From Legionella nagasakiensis (GTDB taxonomy: Bacteria > Pseudomonadota > Gammaproteobacteria > Legionellales > Legionellaceae), in the NCBI RefSeq assembly GCF_900639915.1, contig NZ_CAAAID010000003.1, forward strand, positions 186,001 through 250,000: a DNA stretch of 64,000 nucleotides, given 5' to 3'. Positions 35,111 to 44,644 of the stretch are shown piece by piece. The stretch's first letter is position 1, and each line of letters starts with the position of its first letter. The translations under genes and the position numbers were made by a program. The notes beneath the pieces are model-generated. The model worked only from the letters and a program-made list of their open reading frames with translations, was not told where the DNA came from and ran no database searches.

Positions 35111-35152
35111 CTATTTGAACCACACTATTTGAACCACACTATTTGAACCACA
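35111..35152. repeat. Three perfect tandem copies of a 14-bp unit
   Basis: The unit CTATTTGAACCACA occurs at 35111-35124, 35125-35138 and 35139-35152 without a mismatch. It lies between two minus-strand genes, 60 bases upstream of the membrane protein start. Confidence 0.9.
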
Positions 35153-35203
35153 CTGCTGCTTACTTTACTATTTGGAGCACTCTAAAACGTTGTTTTGCAA
35201 CCA

Positions 35204-35806
35204 TTAAAACCAAGCCTTGGCAATTTGTACGGTAGATGTGCCTTGAGCGTTTCGCTGCAGCATGGTCCACGTAGTGGTGCATCGCTGAATACGCCCGATA
35301 AGAGAAGTATTATTATTGCAACGGTAACGCACGTTTAAACCATCATACATATCGTCCGTTGTCACGGCTAAACATTGCTCACCATCAACCAATTCAACTG
35401 CCCATGGATAAGCGTTTGAAATATCCAGTTTTTCATGCATACTGTCATCCAAAGGATAATTTACAGTGATTTTTATCCCATGACCAGACCAGGGAGATTC
35501 TGTACACACAGCCTCGTCATTCAAACCAAAGCGTTTTACAAAACATGGATCATAGATTTTCCCTTCAGCCATGCATTTCCAAGCGTCTTCACGAACAATC
35601 AACTGCGATTGTTGGCGACAGAAACCCGATGTTTTACGGTCAATGATTAATGTAGGATGGTGGCTTGTCTCGGCAAAAGGCCGATAAAACAATAACTCCG
35701 TATCATTGGCAAACAGAGAAGCCGGCCATGCCATCATAAGAACAATTAATTTGCCAATCCAGTTTGTCGGTATAAGTCGGCTATACTTTGAGATAAACTT
35801 CCACAT
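35204..35806 (-). CDS. Exported Cys-containing hypothetical protein
   Basis: 200 residues. Start set at the ATG at 35806 (AGGAAA upstream), giving MWKFISKYSRLIP and a hydrophobic segment ending at SLFANDTE, which looks like a signal peptide. The mature part has about eight cysteines, suggesting disulfides in the periplasm or outside. A longer frame to 35866 would include a REP-like repeat and is rejected. No family recognised. Confidence 0.6.
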   Translation of the reverse strand: MWKFISKYSRLIPTNWIGKLIVLMMAWPASLFANDTELLFYRPFAETSHHPTLIIDRKTSGFCRQQSQLIVREDAWKCMAEGKIYDPCFVKRFGLNDEAVCTESPWSGHGIKITVNYPLDDSMHEKLDISNAYPWAVELVDGEQCLAVTTDDMYDGLNVRYRCNNNTSLIGRIQRCTTTWTMLQRNAQGTSTVQIAKAWF

Positions 35807-35828
35807 GATATTTCCTGTATTTATTTTG

Positions 35829-35863
35829 GTAGCCTGTTGGATAATGCGCAGCAATATCCAGGG
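35829..35863 (+). repeat. REP-like element, degenerate single copy
   Basis: Begins GTAGCCTG and ends GCAATATCCAGGG, matching the 31-bp core seen at 41828, 43396 and 58668 with a small insertion (GTAGCCTG-TT-GGATA). It forms an imperfect hairpin. Located just upstream of the exported protein start. Confidence 0.7.
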
Positions 35864-36074
35864 CATGATTCATTATAATCTAGTTGCCATATAAGCAGTA
35901 ATCGACTTTTGTCCATAGAGCCAATTGAGTTTTTGAATAAGCCTAGTGTATTATTCCTGATTGATTATCATCAACAAAACGGTCGTGCCTCTGTCAAACA
36001 CTTCCTCCTCATATCAAGAAGTATCGATGAGTCCCTAGATGTTGCGACTAATACAGTATTATTTGGAGTATATT

Positions 36075-37478
36075 ATGGCTGACACTTACACAGTAAAACA
36101 ATGTTTAGACGGTGAAATCCGTGTTGATGAAACCGTGAGCGTGCAAGGATGGGTAAAAACCCGCCGAGATTCAAAAGCAGGATTGTCTTTTATTAGCCTG
36201 CATGATGGCTCGTGTTTTGCCCCAATCCAGATTGTAGCGCCTGCTGAACTGCCGAATTACCAGCGAGACATTCTCAAGTTAACTACTGGTTGCTCTCTTA
36301 TTGCCTCAGGAAAGTTGGTTGCCTCCCAAGGAAAAGGGCAAACGTTTGAAATTCAGGCTGAGCAAATTGAGGTGGTTGGCTGGATTGAAAATCCAGATAC
36401 GTATCCCATGCAAGCCAAGCGCCATACGCTTGAGTTTTTAAGAGAAGTGGCGCATTTACGTCCACGAACAAACACCATCAGTGCAGTAACCCGCGTCAGA
36501 CATTGTCTTTCACAAGCCATTCATCGCTTTTTCCATGAGCGCGGCTATTTTTGGATTCATACACCAATTATTACTGCCAGCGACTGCGAGGGTGCTGGCG
36601 AACTATTCCGTGTTAGCACTCTGGATTTACAAAATCTTCCTAAAACTGAACATGCTCAGATTGATTTTTCCAAAGATTTTTTTGCAAAAGAAACCTTTCT
36701 AACCGTATCTGGGCAATTGAACGTCGAAGCCTATTGCTTGGCAATGTCTAAAGTATACACATTCGGACCCACTTTTCGTGCTGAAAATTCCAACACCAGC
36801 CGCCATCTGGCCGAATTTTGGATGGTAGAACCTGAGATAGCTTTTGCTTCGCTTAAAGACATCTGTAAGCTCAGTCAAGATTTATTACACTATTTATGTA
36901 AAATTGTCCTCGAAGAATGTAATGATGATATGAATTTCTTTAATCAATTTGTGGATCAAGAATGCATCGAGCGTCTTGAGCATCTTATCCACTCTGATTT
37001 TGAGATCATGACGTATACTCACGCCATTGATGTTTTACAAAAAGCCAATGCCAATTTTGAGTTTCCCGTGCATTGGGGACTGGATCTGCAATCCGAGCAT
37101 GAGCGTTATCTTGCCGAAAAATTATGTAAGAAACCCGTCATCATCACCGATTATCCGAAAGACATTAAAGGTTTTTATATGCGGCTGAATGACGATGGGC
37201 GCACGGTTGCCGCCATGGATGTGCTTGCCCCGGGAATTGGTGAAATCATAGGCGGCAGTCAACGTGAAGAACGGCTAGACGTGTTAGACAAACGTATGGA
37301 TGAATGTCATTTAAACAAGGAAACCTACAGCTGGTATCGAGATTTACGCCGCTATGGGACCGTTCCTCATGCAGGATTTGGTCTGGGACTTGAACGCCTG
37401 GTTGGTTATGTCACAGGAATTAATAACGTACGTGACGTCATTCCTTTCCCACGCACCCCTGGACATGCGGATTATTAA
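36075..37478 (+). CDS. asnS: Asparaginyl-tRNA synthetase
   Basis: 467 residues, normal length. OB-fold anticodon-binding domain (about 15-110), then the class IIb catalytic domain with motif 2 [20 protein letters not shown] and motif 3 [15 protein letters not shown]. It charges tRNA-Asn with asparagine in the cytoplasm. The ATG at 36075 has GGAG seven bases upstream; the frame upstream to 36039 has no ribosome binding site. A terminator hairpin follows immediately. Confidence 0.97.
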   Translation: MADTYTVKQCLDGEIRVDETVSVQGWVKTRRDSKAGLSFISLHDGSCFAPIQIVAPAELPNYQRDILKLTTGCSLIASGKLVASQGKGQTFEIQAEQIEVVGWIENPDTYPMQAKRHTLEFLREVAHLRPRTNTISAVTRVRHCLSQAIHRFFHERGYFWIHTPIITASDCEGAGELFRVSTLDLQNLPKTEHAQIDFSKDFFAKETFLTVSGQLNVEAYCLAMSKVYTFGPTFRAENSNTSRHLAEFWMVEPEIAFASLKDICKLSQDLLHYLCKIVLEECNDDMNFFNQFVDQECIERLEHLIHSDFEIMTYTHAIDVLQKANANFEFPVHWGLDLQSEHERYLAEKLCKKPVIITDYPKDIKGFYMRLNDDGRTVAAMDVLAPGIGEIIGGSQREERLDVLDKRMDECHLNKETYSWYRDLRRYGTVPHAGFGLGLERLVGYVTGINNVRDVIPFPRTPGHADY

Positions 37479-37522
37479 AAAATCCCTCCCTTATTAACAC
37501 AGGGAGGTTAGAAGGGATTTTT
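37479..37522. terminator. Terminator after asnS
   Basis: CCTCCC (37485-37490) and GGGAGG (37502-37507) pair, and a wider AAAATCCCT / AGGGATTTTT pairing surrounds them; a T-run ends the element on the plus strand. It separates the convergent asnS and lolD genes and may work in both directions. Confidence 0.8.
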
Positions 37523-38209
37523 CTAACAAGAAGCCTCTAACAAACGCCCATCCTGCAAGCTCATGATTTTATCCATGCGTTTTGCCAAGCCCATATCATG
37601 AGTCACAATCACCAAGGCTGTCTTCATCTGACGATTTAAATGCAACATCAGCTCAAAGATTCGAACCGCTGTTGCATGATCCAAGTTCCCCGTTGGTTCA
37701 TCGGCAAACACACAGTGTGGTTGATGAACCAACGCTCGTGCAATGGCCACCCGCTGCCTTTCTCCACCAGACAGTTGAGCAGGCTTATGCTCTGCTCTGG
37801 CACTAAGGCCGACTTGCTCAAGAATGTCAAAAGCGGTAAGTCGTGCCGCCTGAATCGATTGACCCGCTAATAACAAAGGCAAGGCAATGTTTTCAAGGGC
37901 CGTAAATTCTGGCAATAAATGATGAAACTGATAAATGAAGCCTAAGTGTTTATTACGCACCTGGCAACGCTGTTTTTCAGTTAACCTTTGCCAATCCATA
38001 TCCTGGATAAATACCTGCCCCTCACTCGGCTTATCAAGTCCTCCCAGTAAATGCAATAAGGTACTTTTACCGGAACCTGAGGGGCCAACAATCGCAATTC
38101 GGTCGCCTTTATTAATGGAAAAATCCAGCGCCTTCAATACATCAATCGATGTATTGCCATCATAATAAGATTTACTGAGCGCATGACAATTTACAATCGG
38201 TTCACTCAT
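37523..38209 (-). CDS. lolD: Lipoprotein-releasing ABC transporter ATPase LolD
   Basis: 228 residues. Walker A GPSGSGKS (42-49), [15 protein letters not shown] signature, Walker [13 protein letters not shown] and switch VTHD. Energises release of lipoproteins from the inner membrane to LolA. The ATG at 38209 overlaps the permease stop by eight bases, consistent with one operon. Confidence 0.95.
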   Translation of the reverse strand: MSEPIVNCHALSKSYYDGNTSIDVLKALDFSINKGDRIAIVGPSGSGKSTLLHLLGGLDKPSEGQVFIQDMDWQRLTEKQRCQVRNKHLGFIYQFHHLLPEFTALENIALPLLLAGQSIQAARLTAFDILEQVGLSARAEHKPAQLSGGERQRVAIARALVHQPHCVFADEPTGNLDHATAVRIFELMLHLNRQMKTALVIVTHDMGLAKRMDKIMSLQDGRLLEASC

Positions 38210-39446
38210 AATGTAATGCCTCCGCAATGACTGTTTTTGCCGCACGCCAAGAAGGATAGATGGTCGCTGCAAAACTCATCAAAAGTGCAGCAGCGCAGAT
38301 ATGCCAGAGATCACGGAATAGAATTTTTGCCGGCAAATAATCGACAAAATAGATATTGGAAGAAAACAATTGCACCCCAAATAACGATTGCAAGACATTG
38401 ACAATATCTGTTACGTTGCTGGCCAATAATAATCCGCCCAGTAACCCCAATATCGTGCCCACAAGGCCCACCGTCATTCCTTGCACAATAAAAATCCATA
38501 AGATCAACGATGGTGTTGCGCCAATGGTTCGTAAAATGGCTATTTCCGCTTGTTTATCATTCACCACCATCACTAAGGAAGACACCAGATTAAAGGCAGC
38601 TACCGCGATGATCAGCAGCAGGATAAGAAACATCATGGTTTTTTCCATCTTCACTGCCTGAAAAAAAGCACCGAATTGCTGCGTCCAGTTGCCAACTTCA
38701 TAATCCGGTCCCAATTTAGCCGCCAATTGTTCGGAAAGCTGAGGGGCCTGATAAATATTGGCAATTTTCATTTTTATGCCACTCACCGCATCACCAAGCT
38801 GCAATAATTTCTGCGCATCTTCTAGATTGATAAAAGCAAGTTTTGTATCAAAATTAAATCCTGTTCCTGCTGAAAACACGCCTTTTACGGTAAATCGCTT
38901 AAAACGAGGAATCATCCCTGCCGGCGTCACCGTTGCCTGAGGAATCATGATCGTTACTTTATCTCCTACCATCACCCCCAGACTATCCGCCAAACCCCGC
39001 CCCAGAATAATACCGAAATGCTGCAATTCTTTCATATCACCCACCAGCAACTTATCCTGCAAATGATTAACGCGTTGTTCATAATCAGGCGCAATGCCCG
39101 TTAAAACAATCGGCAACACTTGTCCCTCACGGGTCAGCAATCCCTGCCCCCCAACATAAGGAGCAATGGCAATGACGCCAGATTCCTTCTCTAATTGACT
39201 GGCGAGTGCTTGCCAATTGTTAATTTTCCCATCCTGGCCGGTTATCGTAATTTCAGGCGCCATGCCAAAAAACCGCTTGTGAATTTCCTCATCAAAGCCG
39301 TTCATCACTGAAAGAACGGTAATGAGCACCATCACTCCCATCCCAATGCCTAACATCGAACTTAATGAAATAAAGGACACAAAATGATTTTTCTTTTTAG
39401 CGCGTGTATAACGCAATCCTATATAGAATGCCAAAGGCTTGAACAT
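38202..39446 (-). CDS. lolC: Lipoprotein-releasing ABC transporter permease, LolC/E family
   Basis: 414 residues. One N-terminal span ([21 protein letters not shown]), a periplasmic MacB-like domain of about 220 residues, then three C-terminal spans ([33 protein letters not shown]). Only one permease gene accompanies lolD, so it may work as a homodimer (LolF-type) as in several gammaproteobacteria. Confidence 0.93.
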   Translation of the reverse strand: MFKPLAFYIGLRYTRAKKKNHFVSFISLSSMLGIGMGVMVLITVLSVMNGFDEEIHKRFFGMAPEITITGQDGKINNWQALASQLEKESGVIAIAPYVGGQGLLTREGQVLPIVLTGIAPDYEQRVNHLQDKLLVGDMKELQHFGIILGRGLADSLGVMVGDKVTIMIPQATVTPAGMIPRFKRFTVKGVFSAGTGFNFDTKLAFINLEDAQKLLQLGDAVSGIKMKIANIYQAPQLSEQLAAKLGPDYEVGNWTQQFGAFFQAVKMEKTMMFLILLLIIAVAAFNLVSSLVMVVNDKQAEIAILRTIGATPSLILWIFIVQGMTVGLVGTILGLLGGLLLASNVTDIVNVLQSLFGVQLFSSNIYFVDYLPAKILFRDLWHICAAALLMSFAATIYPSWRAAKTVIAEALHYE

Positions 39447-39586
39447 AACGGAACTGACTTTAGTAAAAACATTATTGTAGCAGGCTTCTCATGAACGCAC
39501 CTTACACAACCCTATCTTTTTTGCATCTTCTTCAATAGGCGCCATTTAAAGTACTATCAAAAATGGCATTTTATTGCTTAGAGTAC

Positions 39587-39631
39587 TTAACTCCTCCCTG
39601 GATTTAAAAGGAGATTGGAAGGGATTTTTTA
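39587..39631 (+). repeat. Hairpin plus GGGATTTTTT element
   Basis: A short CTCC/GGAG stem followed by ATTGGAA and GGGATTTTTT. The same hairpin-spacer-GGGATTTTT layout ends asnS (37479-37522) and follows bioD (50950-50993, minus strand). Here it lies between two minus-strand genes, so it does not terminate a visible plus-strand gene. A second inverted repeat, GCCATTT/AAATGGC, is at 39541-39567. Confidence 0.55.
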
Positions 39632-39651
39632 AGTTAACTAACCCATTAATC

Positions 39652-41670
39652 TCAACCAGCCCGAATGGTTATTGAGGGAGCAGACGGCGCCTCATCGTCG
39701 GTAACCACAATCTTTTTAGCTTCTACCGCCACTTCAACGGCCGCTTTTAAGTTCCTAAATTGCTTTGCCATTTTTTGCGGGCGCTGAGATTCATCAGTTA
39801 GGCCAAAGACGTGGGTTATGGACTCAAAACGCTCTTGATCGTTAACCTCTGGATTACGTACAACCGTTTTTAAATGATTAAACATTTTCCGATAAGAAGG
39901 AGAAAAAATACGTAAAAATAAATGGCCAAGAGACTTTTCGCGTGCAGCGATGAATTCATTTGCTTTCTGAATAACCGACTGTTGTTTATCTTCTTTCATC
40001 CCAGAAACCAGCTCATTGATAGAATGTTTCATCGAAACCATGTTCTCAGCAGCACTTTTTATCGCGCCCCTCATCTCATTAATTTTCACGTTAGAAGTAG
40101 ATGGTTTGGATGAAGTCACAAATCCCGTATCAACCATTGCCTTCTGATAAACTTCGCTTACAATTGCATCAAATGAGCTATGTAAATCCTTAATATCCAA
40201 GCCTTGTGCACTCAATGAAGTCAACGTTTCTTCAATCATTGCCAATCGGTTAATCCTATCTTCTTGCGCAAATAAAATGCTTTTTGCCTTATCAATATCC
40301 TCAAGCACTTGCTGATAAATAACACGAATTCCATTTACATCATGGTTTTCAGGTTGAGATTTTTCTATAAGCCCTTCCCAGTGCGCTGTCAACGATGCAA
40401 CATCCATTTGTTGCAAATCAGCCAATGCTTCCAGTTGCACCTCCATATCTTCCAGAAGCACAATAGAACGCTCTGCCCTTTCTTGTGCTCGCCGGGCATA
40501 GGGTTTAAACTCTTCAGGCTTATCGGCAGACAGCTCTTCTCCTGTTAAATCTCTCACCTCAGAAGAAAGACGTGCCAACGTTTCATGCATGCAAGCGGTC
40601 AATCCTTGTCGAGAAACTGTTCCTGCTTCGACCCCACCTAAAGCCGTCGGCATACCCCAGCTTCCCGTCCAGAACGCGGCTTTAAGTTTTCCACCAACAC
40701 TGCCATGCTGATAATTAAAATATTCAAGCCAGCCTGCTCGCTTATTATCAGGGATATGAAGATCATCCATCAGTTGGGTAAATTTTTCTTTCGTATTAAT
40801 ATGTTGCCAAAAACGTTGTAACGAATCATCATCGGTGAGTAATACTTGCTGCAATTGCTGCATCCGCTCGCATTGTGCTTCATCAAAACCAGACGTCTTA
40901 CGTTGAATCACTTGCTGTTGGCGTTTTGCACCCGCTAATTGCGCTTTAAACCGGGTCAATGGATTATCGTCATCCACCAGGTTTCGTCCGATCACCGCAT
41001 GGCTGGATTCTACAGACTTCTCTGCCGTTAATGTTTCTTGCAATGCATTGAATTTCGCTGCTATTTTTTCTTTTACTGCAGGTAACATTACCTTTAAATC
41101 TTCAGGCAAAAATCCTGCCATACGACTGGTTTTCATGGTTTCTTCGAAATAGCACATAATGGCATAGGAAGAAAGCAGTGTTTCCTGAGTTATTGTTGGA
41201 TCGAGTTGATGAATATCATATTGTTCAATCCAACGATCCAATCCCTGACATAGTGCATTAATTGCCTCGTGATTAAGTTTAATGCCAAATCCTAAAGAGC
41301 CAAAACCATTGATCCAACCATTGCTTAACCCAGACAAGAGTGTATTAATAGGCTCTCTCTCCGGGCTATCTTCCGGCAACGCATTTTTTCGTTCAACCGC
41401 TGCAGCCGCCAGGGCAAACACCAACGTCCAGGTGCGCTTGCCACTGCTTGCGGTTTCAAGCGTTGCCTTAATGCCGTCTTTTTTCTTCATCTCCTGTTCG
41501 ATATACGCAAGCTGCTCGGCAAGCGGCTGTCCCATACTGCTTGTAACAAATGCTTTAAACGCACCGTTAATACCTCGTTGATATCGTGCAAACGCTGGAT
41601 CAACGTTTCTTTTACCGCCATAACTGGACAGGAGAGCAACCGTTTGCTGTAAGACATCCGCATCAAACAT
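39652..41670 (-). CDS. Large helical hypothetical protein, Dot/Icm effector candidate
   Basis: 672 residues, soluble, no signal peptide, predominantly helical with likely coiled coils at about 405-440 and 470-500 and near 565-600. The first 130 residues (SSGKRTWTLVFALAAAAVER) and a Gly/Trp-rich block near 325-350 (AFWTGSWGMPTALGG) are the most distinctive parts. The C terminus is acidic then hydrophobic (TDDEAPSAPSITIRAG). No enzyme family recognised. Upstream is a TTAAT direct repeat resembling a PmrA box (41723-41739) spaced ten bases from TATAAT. Size, composition and that box make a translocated effector likely, but this is inference. Confidence 0.6.
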   Translation of the reverse strand: MFDADVLQQTVALLSSYGGKRNVDPAFARYQRGINGAFKAFVTSSMGQPLAEQLAYIEQEMKKKDGIKATLETASSGKRTWTLVFALAAAAVERKNALPEDSPEREPINTLLSGLSNGWINGFGSLGFGIKLNHEAINALCQGLDRWIEQYDIHQLDPTITQETLLSSYAIMCYFEETMKTSRMAGFLPEDLKVMLPAVKEKIAAKFNALQETLTAEKSVESSHAVIGRNLVDDDNPLTRFKAQLAGAKRQQQVIQRKTSGFDEAQCERMQQLQQVLLTDDDSLQRFWQHINTKEKFTQLMDDLHIPDNKRAGWLEYFNYQHGSVGGKLKAAFWTGSWGMPTALGGVEAGTVSRQGLTACMHETLARLSSEVRDLTGEELSADKPEEFKPYARRAQERAERSIVLLEDMEVQLEALADLQQMDVASLTAHWEGLIEKSQPENHDVNGIRVIYQQVLEDIDKAKSILFAQEDRINRLAMIEETLTSLSAQGLDIKDLHSSFDAIVSEVYQKAMVDTGFVTSSKPSTSNVKINEMRGAIKSAAENMVSMKHSINELVSGMKEDKQQSVIQKANEFIAAREKSLGHLFLRIFSPSYRKMFNHLKTVVRNPEVNDQERFESITHVFGLTDESQRPQKMAKQFRNLKAAVEVAVEAKKIVVTDDEAPSAPSITIRAG

Positions 41671-41706
41671 GTATATGACTCTTTTTGATGATTTCTTTAG
41701 CGTTCT

Positions 41707-41739
41707 ATTATAAATGGATCACATTAAGCGTGGATTAAC
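41707..41739 (-). promoter_or_regulatory. Candidate PmrA-type box and -10 element
   Basis: On the minus strand GTTAAT (41739-41734) and CTTAAT (41728-41723) are 11 bases apart, and TATAAT (41712-41707) follows after ten bases. The published Legionella PmrA box is a tandem cTTAATatT repeat ahead of the -10. The start codon of the 672-residue protein is 37 bases further on. Confidence 0.5.
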
Positions 41740-41777
41740 ATTTAAATGGTTGTATGATGGCTAAAATGATTTTGGAG

Positions 41778-41858
41778 CCTGGTTAATGTTTATGCGTTAA
41801 CCAGGTTTGCTGTAGGGAGGAAAGCTTCCCGGATATCGCTGCGCGCTATCCAGGCTAC
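41778..41858. repeat. REP-like hairpin pair
   Basis: Hairpin 1 (CCTGGTTAA ... TTAACCAGG, 41778-41805) and hairpin 2 (31-bp core 41828-41858, CCCGGATATCGC ... CTATCCAGGCTAC) are 22 bases apart. The core is nearly identical to those at 43396 and 58668. It follows the 3' end of the Lcl-like gene. Confidence 0.85.
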
Positions 41859-41881
41859 TGGCTGGCCAAAAATAGAGAAGA

Positions 41882-42787
41882 TTAAAAGGCCTTGATGCAG
41901 CGAACATGAAGTGGCTCTACCTTGTTACCCGGTTGTTGCTCTCCACTGGAGGTATTTTGTTGCCATGCCAACTCGCTTTGTGCCATTCCACTTTGCTCGG
42001 TAGAACTCCAATACCTGTCAGGCTGAGCTGGTAATCCTCCTATTGTATCCCGTTGTTGATACAAGAGGCTAATCTCAGTCTTGCTTGGCAAATACCAGCC
42101 ATTTCCTTGATCATTACATGCATCGGCGGCTGGAAAAGTAGCTGGCAGCGGTGGATTTGCAAGAATCGCGGCTGTATTGGCCTGCCCTATCCCAATCCCA
42201 TCCGCCTGGGTGCCTCGATATCCATCTGCTCCTCCTGGCCCTGTTCCCCATGAAAATGTATCGGCAGGCATGGACATAGGATTTGGAACATTCGTTTCTT
42301 GCGCAACCAAGCCATGCTGGCCGGTGGCATCCACCCAGAATACAATGCCTTCCTGAGGACCCCCAGCAGGATATGGGTCACCGACGGCATACACCGGTCC
42401 GCCTTGATCAACCCATTCGGTATTAAAATCAGTACCATCGATCTTAGCGAGTACTTGCCCGGCAGTACCTCCCGCTGGAACCCCCTCACCATCCTCCCCT
42501 GCTGGACCTTGCACGCCTTGAGGACCTTGCGCACCCTGAGGACCTTACACACCCTGAGGACCTTGTGCGCCTTGAGGACCTTGCGCACCCTGAGGACCTG
42601 CTGGACCTTGCGGGCCTGCCGGGCCTTGCGGCCCTACAGGAATGGTGGCAATTTGTGATTGCAGTTGCACATACACCTCCTGCACCTTGGTATCCACATA
42701 TTGCTGGGTAGCAGGGTTACCTGCATAGACCGTATTGAAGAAAGGAGAAATCGAAAGAAACAGAATGGCATAGCGCTTTTTAAACAT
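41882..42787 (-). pseudogene. lcl: Legionella collagen-like protein (Lcl-type) interrupted by a stop codon
   Basis: Two segments in the same frame (42787-42545 and 42544-41882) would make one protein of about 301 residues. It has a signal peptide (ending VYAGN), a short helical stem (QQYVDTKVQEVYVQLQSQI), collagen Gly-Pro-Gln/Gly-Pro-Ala triplets, and a C-terminal domain of the Lcl/DUF1566 kind (DACNDQGNGWYLPSKTEISL, YWSSTEQSG, LHVRCIKAF). Codon 81 is TAA where neighbouring repeat units have CAA, so one C-to-T change broke it. Lcl in L. pneumophila is a surface adhesin that binds glycosaminoglycans and supports biofilm formation. As read, the gene would yield only the N-terminal stub. Confidence 0.85.
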
Positions 42788-42936
42788 GATGTTCCCTATC
42801 TTAACGTTTAACTGGTGGTATGGTGATTCATAAGCTCATGAATTAAATACCATAACCTGGATAAGCATGCAAGTCTGCTGCTTTTCTTTGTAAGGAAAGC
42901 AGCAGACTTGATGTCAATCATCGTTGATGATTTGAA

Positions 42937-43269
42937 TTACTTTTTGGCAGCCTGAGTGGCTTGCTGCTGAACTTGCTTGATCTGATTTTCTAACGTTGTT
43001 TGCATGGTTTGCATTTGTTTTTGCGTATCGGTATTTACCTTCTGTATTTGATCTTGCAGCTGTTGTTGCAATTGCTTTAATTGGGTTTGAATTTGTGTAT
43101 TGAGTTGTTTGATTTGATTTTGTTGATCCGCTTGAATTTTTTGCAACTGCGCCTGGATTTGGCTATTTAATAATTGTATTTGCTTGGTGACATTGTCATC
43201 TGCATAAGCAAAATTACCAAGACTGAACAACATCAATAAGCCAGTTCCACCCATTATTATTTTTTTCAT
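42937..43269 (-). CDS. Exported Gln-rich coiled-coil protein
   Basis: 110 residues. A signal peptide (MKKIIMGGTGLLMLFSLGNF, cleaved near YADDN) is followed by an almost continuous Gln/Leu/Ile heptad pattern (QIQAQLQKIQADQQNQIKQ and onward), predicted as one long coiled coil. No Cys lipidation site. Similar small Gln-rich exported proteins occur beside collagen-like genes in Legionella as far as I recall. A role as a stem or oligomer partner of the neighbouring collagen-like protein is only a guess. GGGAG precedes the ATG. Confidence 0.65.
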   Translation of the reverse strand: MKKIIMGGTGLLMLFSLGNFAYADDNVTKQIQLLNSQIQAQLQKIQADQQNQIKQLNTQIQTQLKQLQQQLQDQIQKVNTDTQKQMQTMQTTLENQIKQVQQQATQAAKK

Positions 43270-43355
43270 TTTTAACTCCCTTTTAAAAATAATTTCACAT
43301 CTATTTAAGCTTTAACTAATTAATGTTAAATTGCAAGAAGGCTAATTTCAGCCAT

Positions 43356-43426
43356 GTAGCCTGGTTACGTGCAGCAATAACCGGGTTTGATTGCCCCTGG
43401 ATATCGCTGCGCGCTATCCAGGCTAC
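43356..43426. repeat. REP-like hairpin pair
   Basis: Hairpin 1 starts GTAGCCTGGTTACG and closes with TAACCGGG (43356-43385); hairpin 2 is the 31-bp core at 43396-43426, CCTGGATATCGC ... CTATCCAGGCTAC. Same order and orientation as the copy at 41778-41858. Lies between a coiled-coil protein gene and nhaA. Confidence 0.85.
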
Positions 43427-43467
43427 CCTTTATCCAATACAAAATTATCCTGATTGAATGACACAAC

Positions 43468-44637
43468 ATGAATAAACCGAAGTCTTTTTACAATTTGGAA
43501 ACCATAGGCGGCATCTTGCTGTTTGTTGCTGCGTTATTGGCAATAATTATTGCCAATACCCCTTTGCGAATTGCTTATGATAATTTTTTTCATATGGCCG
43601 TTCAGCTAAGTATTGGTGACTTTGAAATTAAAAAACCGCTTCATATCTGGATAAATGATGGCTTAATGGCCGTTTATTTCATGCTGGTTGGTCTTGAAAT
43701 CAAACGCGAAATCAAACGAGGGATCTTAAGTGATAAGACCAGTATTCTTGTGCCAGCGCTGACAGCCTTATGCGGCTTGCTTGTTCCGGCCGCAATTTAT
43801 TCTCTGATTAACTCTGGCAATGCTTTTTACTTAAGAGGATGGGCAATCCCCACTGCCACAGACATCGCGTTTACTTTAGGAATCCTTTCGTTACTGAATA
43901 ACAAGGTTCCCTTTTCATTAAAGATTCTGTTAACCGCCATAGCCATTTTTGATGACATTGGTGCCATCGTCATCATTGCTATCTTTTTTACTCATAAGTT
44001 ATCATGGCTTTCCCTGGCATTGGCCGGTTTTTTCACCAGTATTCTTATTGCACTTAATTATTTTGACTGCAAACGAATCTCACTTTATCTGGTGGTTGGC
44101 GTACTTCTTTGGGCCGCAGTATTAAAATCCGGGGTGCATGCCACACTGGCCGGCATCGTCCTTGCTATGACTATCCCTGACAAACCTTCTCATTCTATTC
44201 TGACGCAATTGGAAAATGGCATCCATCCCTGGGTTGTCTTCCTGATCTTGCCGCTTTTTGCCTTTGCTAACGCTGGCGTCAGCTTTATTGGCATCGACAG
44301 TAGCATGCTGACGAACACCATCGTCTTAGGAATTGCTGCTGGTTTGTTTTTCGGCAAACAAATCGGTATTTTTCTACCTTTATGGTTTTTTGTAAAACAA
44401 GACCGATACATAAAATCCTACAAAACCTACCAGATCACCTTGACGCAGGTGTATGGTATTTCTCTCATCTGCGGCGTCGGTTTTACCATGAGTTTATTTA
44501 TTGGTTCTTTGGCGTTTCAAAATGGTTCTGGACTGATGAACCTGGTTAAAATTGGGGTAGTTAGCGGATCATTAATTTCAGCCATTGCAGGCAGCCTTAT
44601 TTTTGTGTTTTCACAACGTTCTTCTCCCGCAACTTAA
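43468..44637 (+). CDS. nhaA: Na+/H+ antiporter NhaA
   Basis: 389 residues, twelve spans. The conserved FFMLVGLEIKRE region (here YFMLVGLEIKREIKRGIL), and PTATDIAFTLGILSLL followed by TAIAIFDDIGAIVIIAIFF with the transport Asp pair, identify NhaA. It exchanges protons for sodium at the inner membrane. With the Mrp system in this window the organism has at least two sodium/proton antiporters. It is convergent with mutH, with a seven-base gap. Confidence 0.95.
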   Translation: MNKPKSFYNLETIGGILLFVAALLAIIIANTPLRIAYDNFFHMAVQLSIGDFEIKKPLHIWINDGLMAVYFMLVGLEIKREIKRGILSDKTSILVPALTALCGLLVPAAIYSLINSGNAFYLRGWAIPTATDIAFTLGILSLLNNKVPFSLKILLTAIAIFDDIGAIVIIAIFFTHKLSWLSLALAGFFTSILIALNYFDCKRISLYLVVGVLLWAAVLKSGVHATLAGIVLAMTIPDKPSHSILTQLENGIHPWVVFLILPLFAFANAGVSFIGIDSSMLTNTIVLGIAAGLFFGKQIGIFLPLWFFVKQDRYIKSYKTYQITLTQVYGISLICGVGFTMSLFIGSLAFQNGSGLMNLVKIGVVSGSLISAIAGSLIFVFSQRSSPAT

Positions 44638-44644
44638 CCAGGCC

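Noticed and set aside
35807-35866. Longer N terminus for the exported protein at 35204-35806
   Set aside because: It would translate a REP-like repeat and remove the good ribosome binding site and signal-peptide position.
42299-42658. Plus-strand 119-codon frame with Leu/Arg/Thr repeats
   Set aside because: It is the antisense shadow of the collagen triplets of the Lcl-like gene.
43082-43250. Gln-rich repeat DNA as a possible repeat-expansion locus
   Set aside because: The repetition is at the protein level (heptads); the DNA units are not identical enough to suggest slippage.
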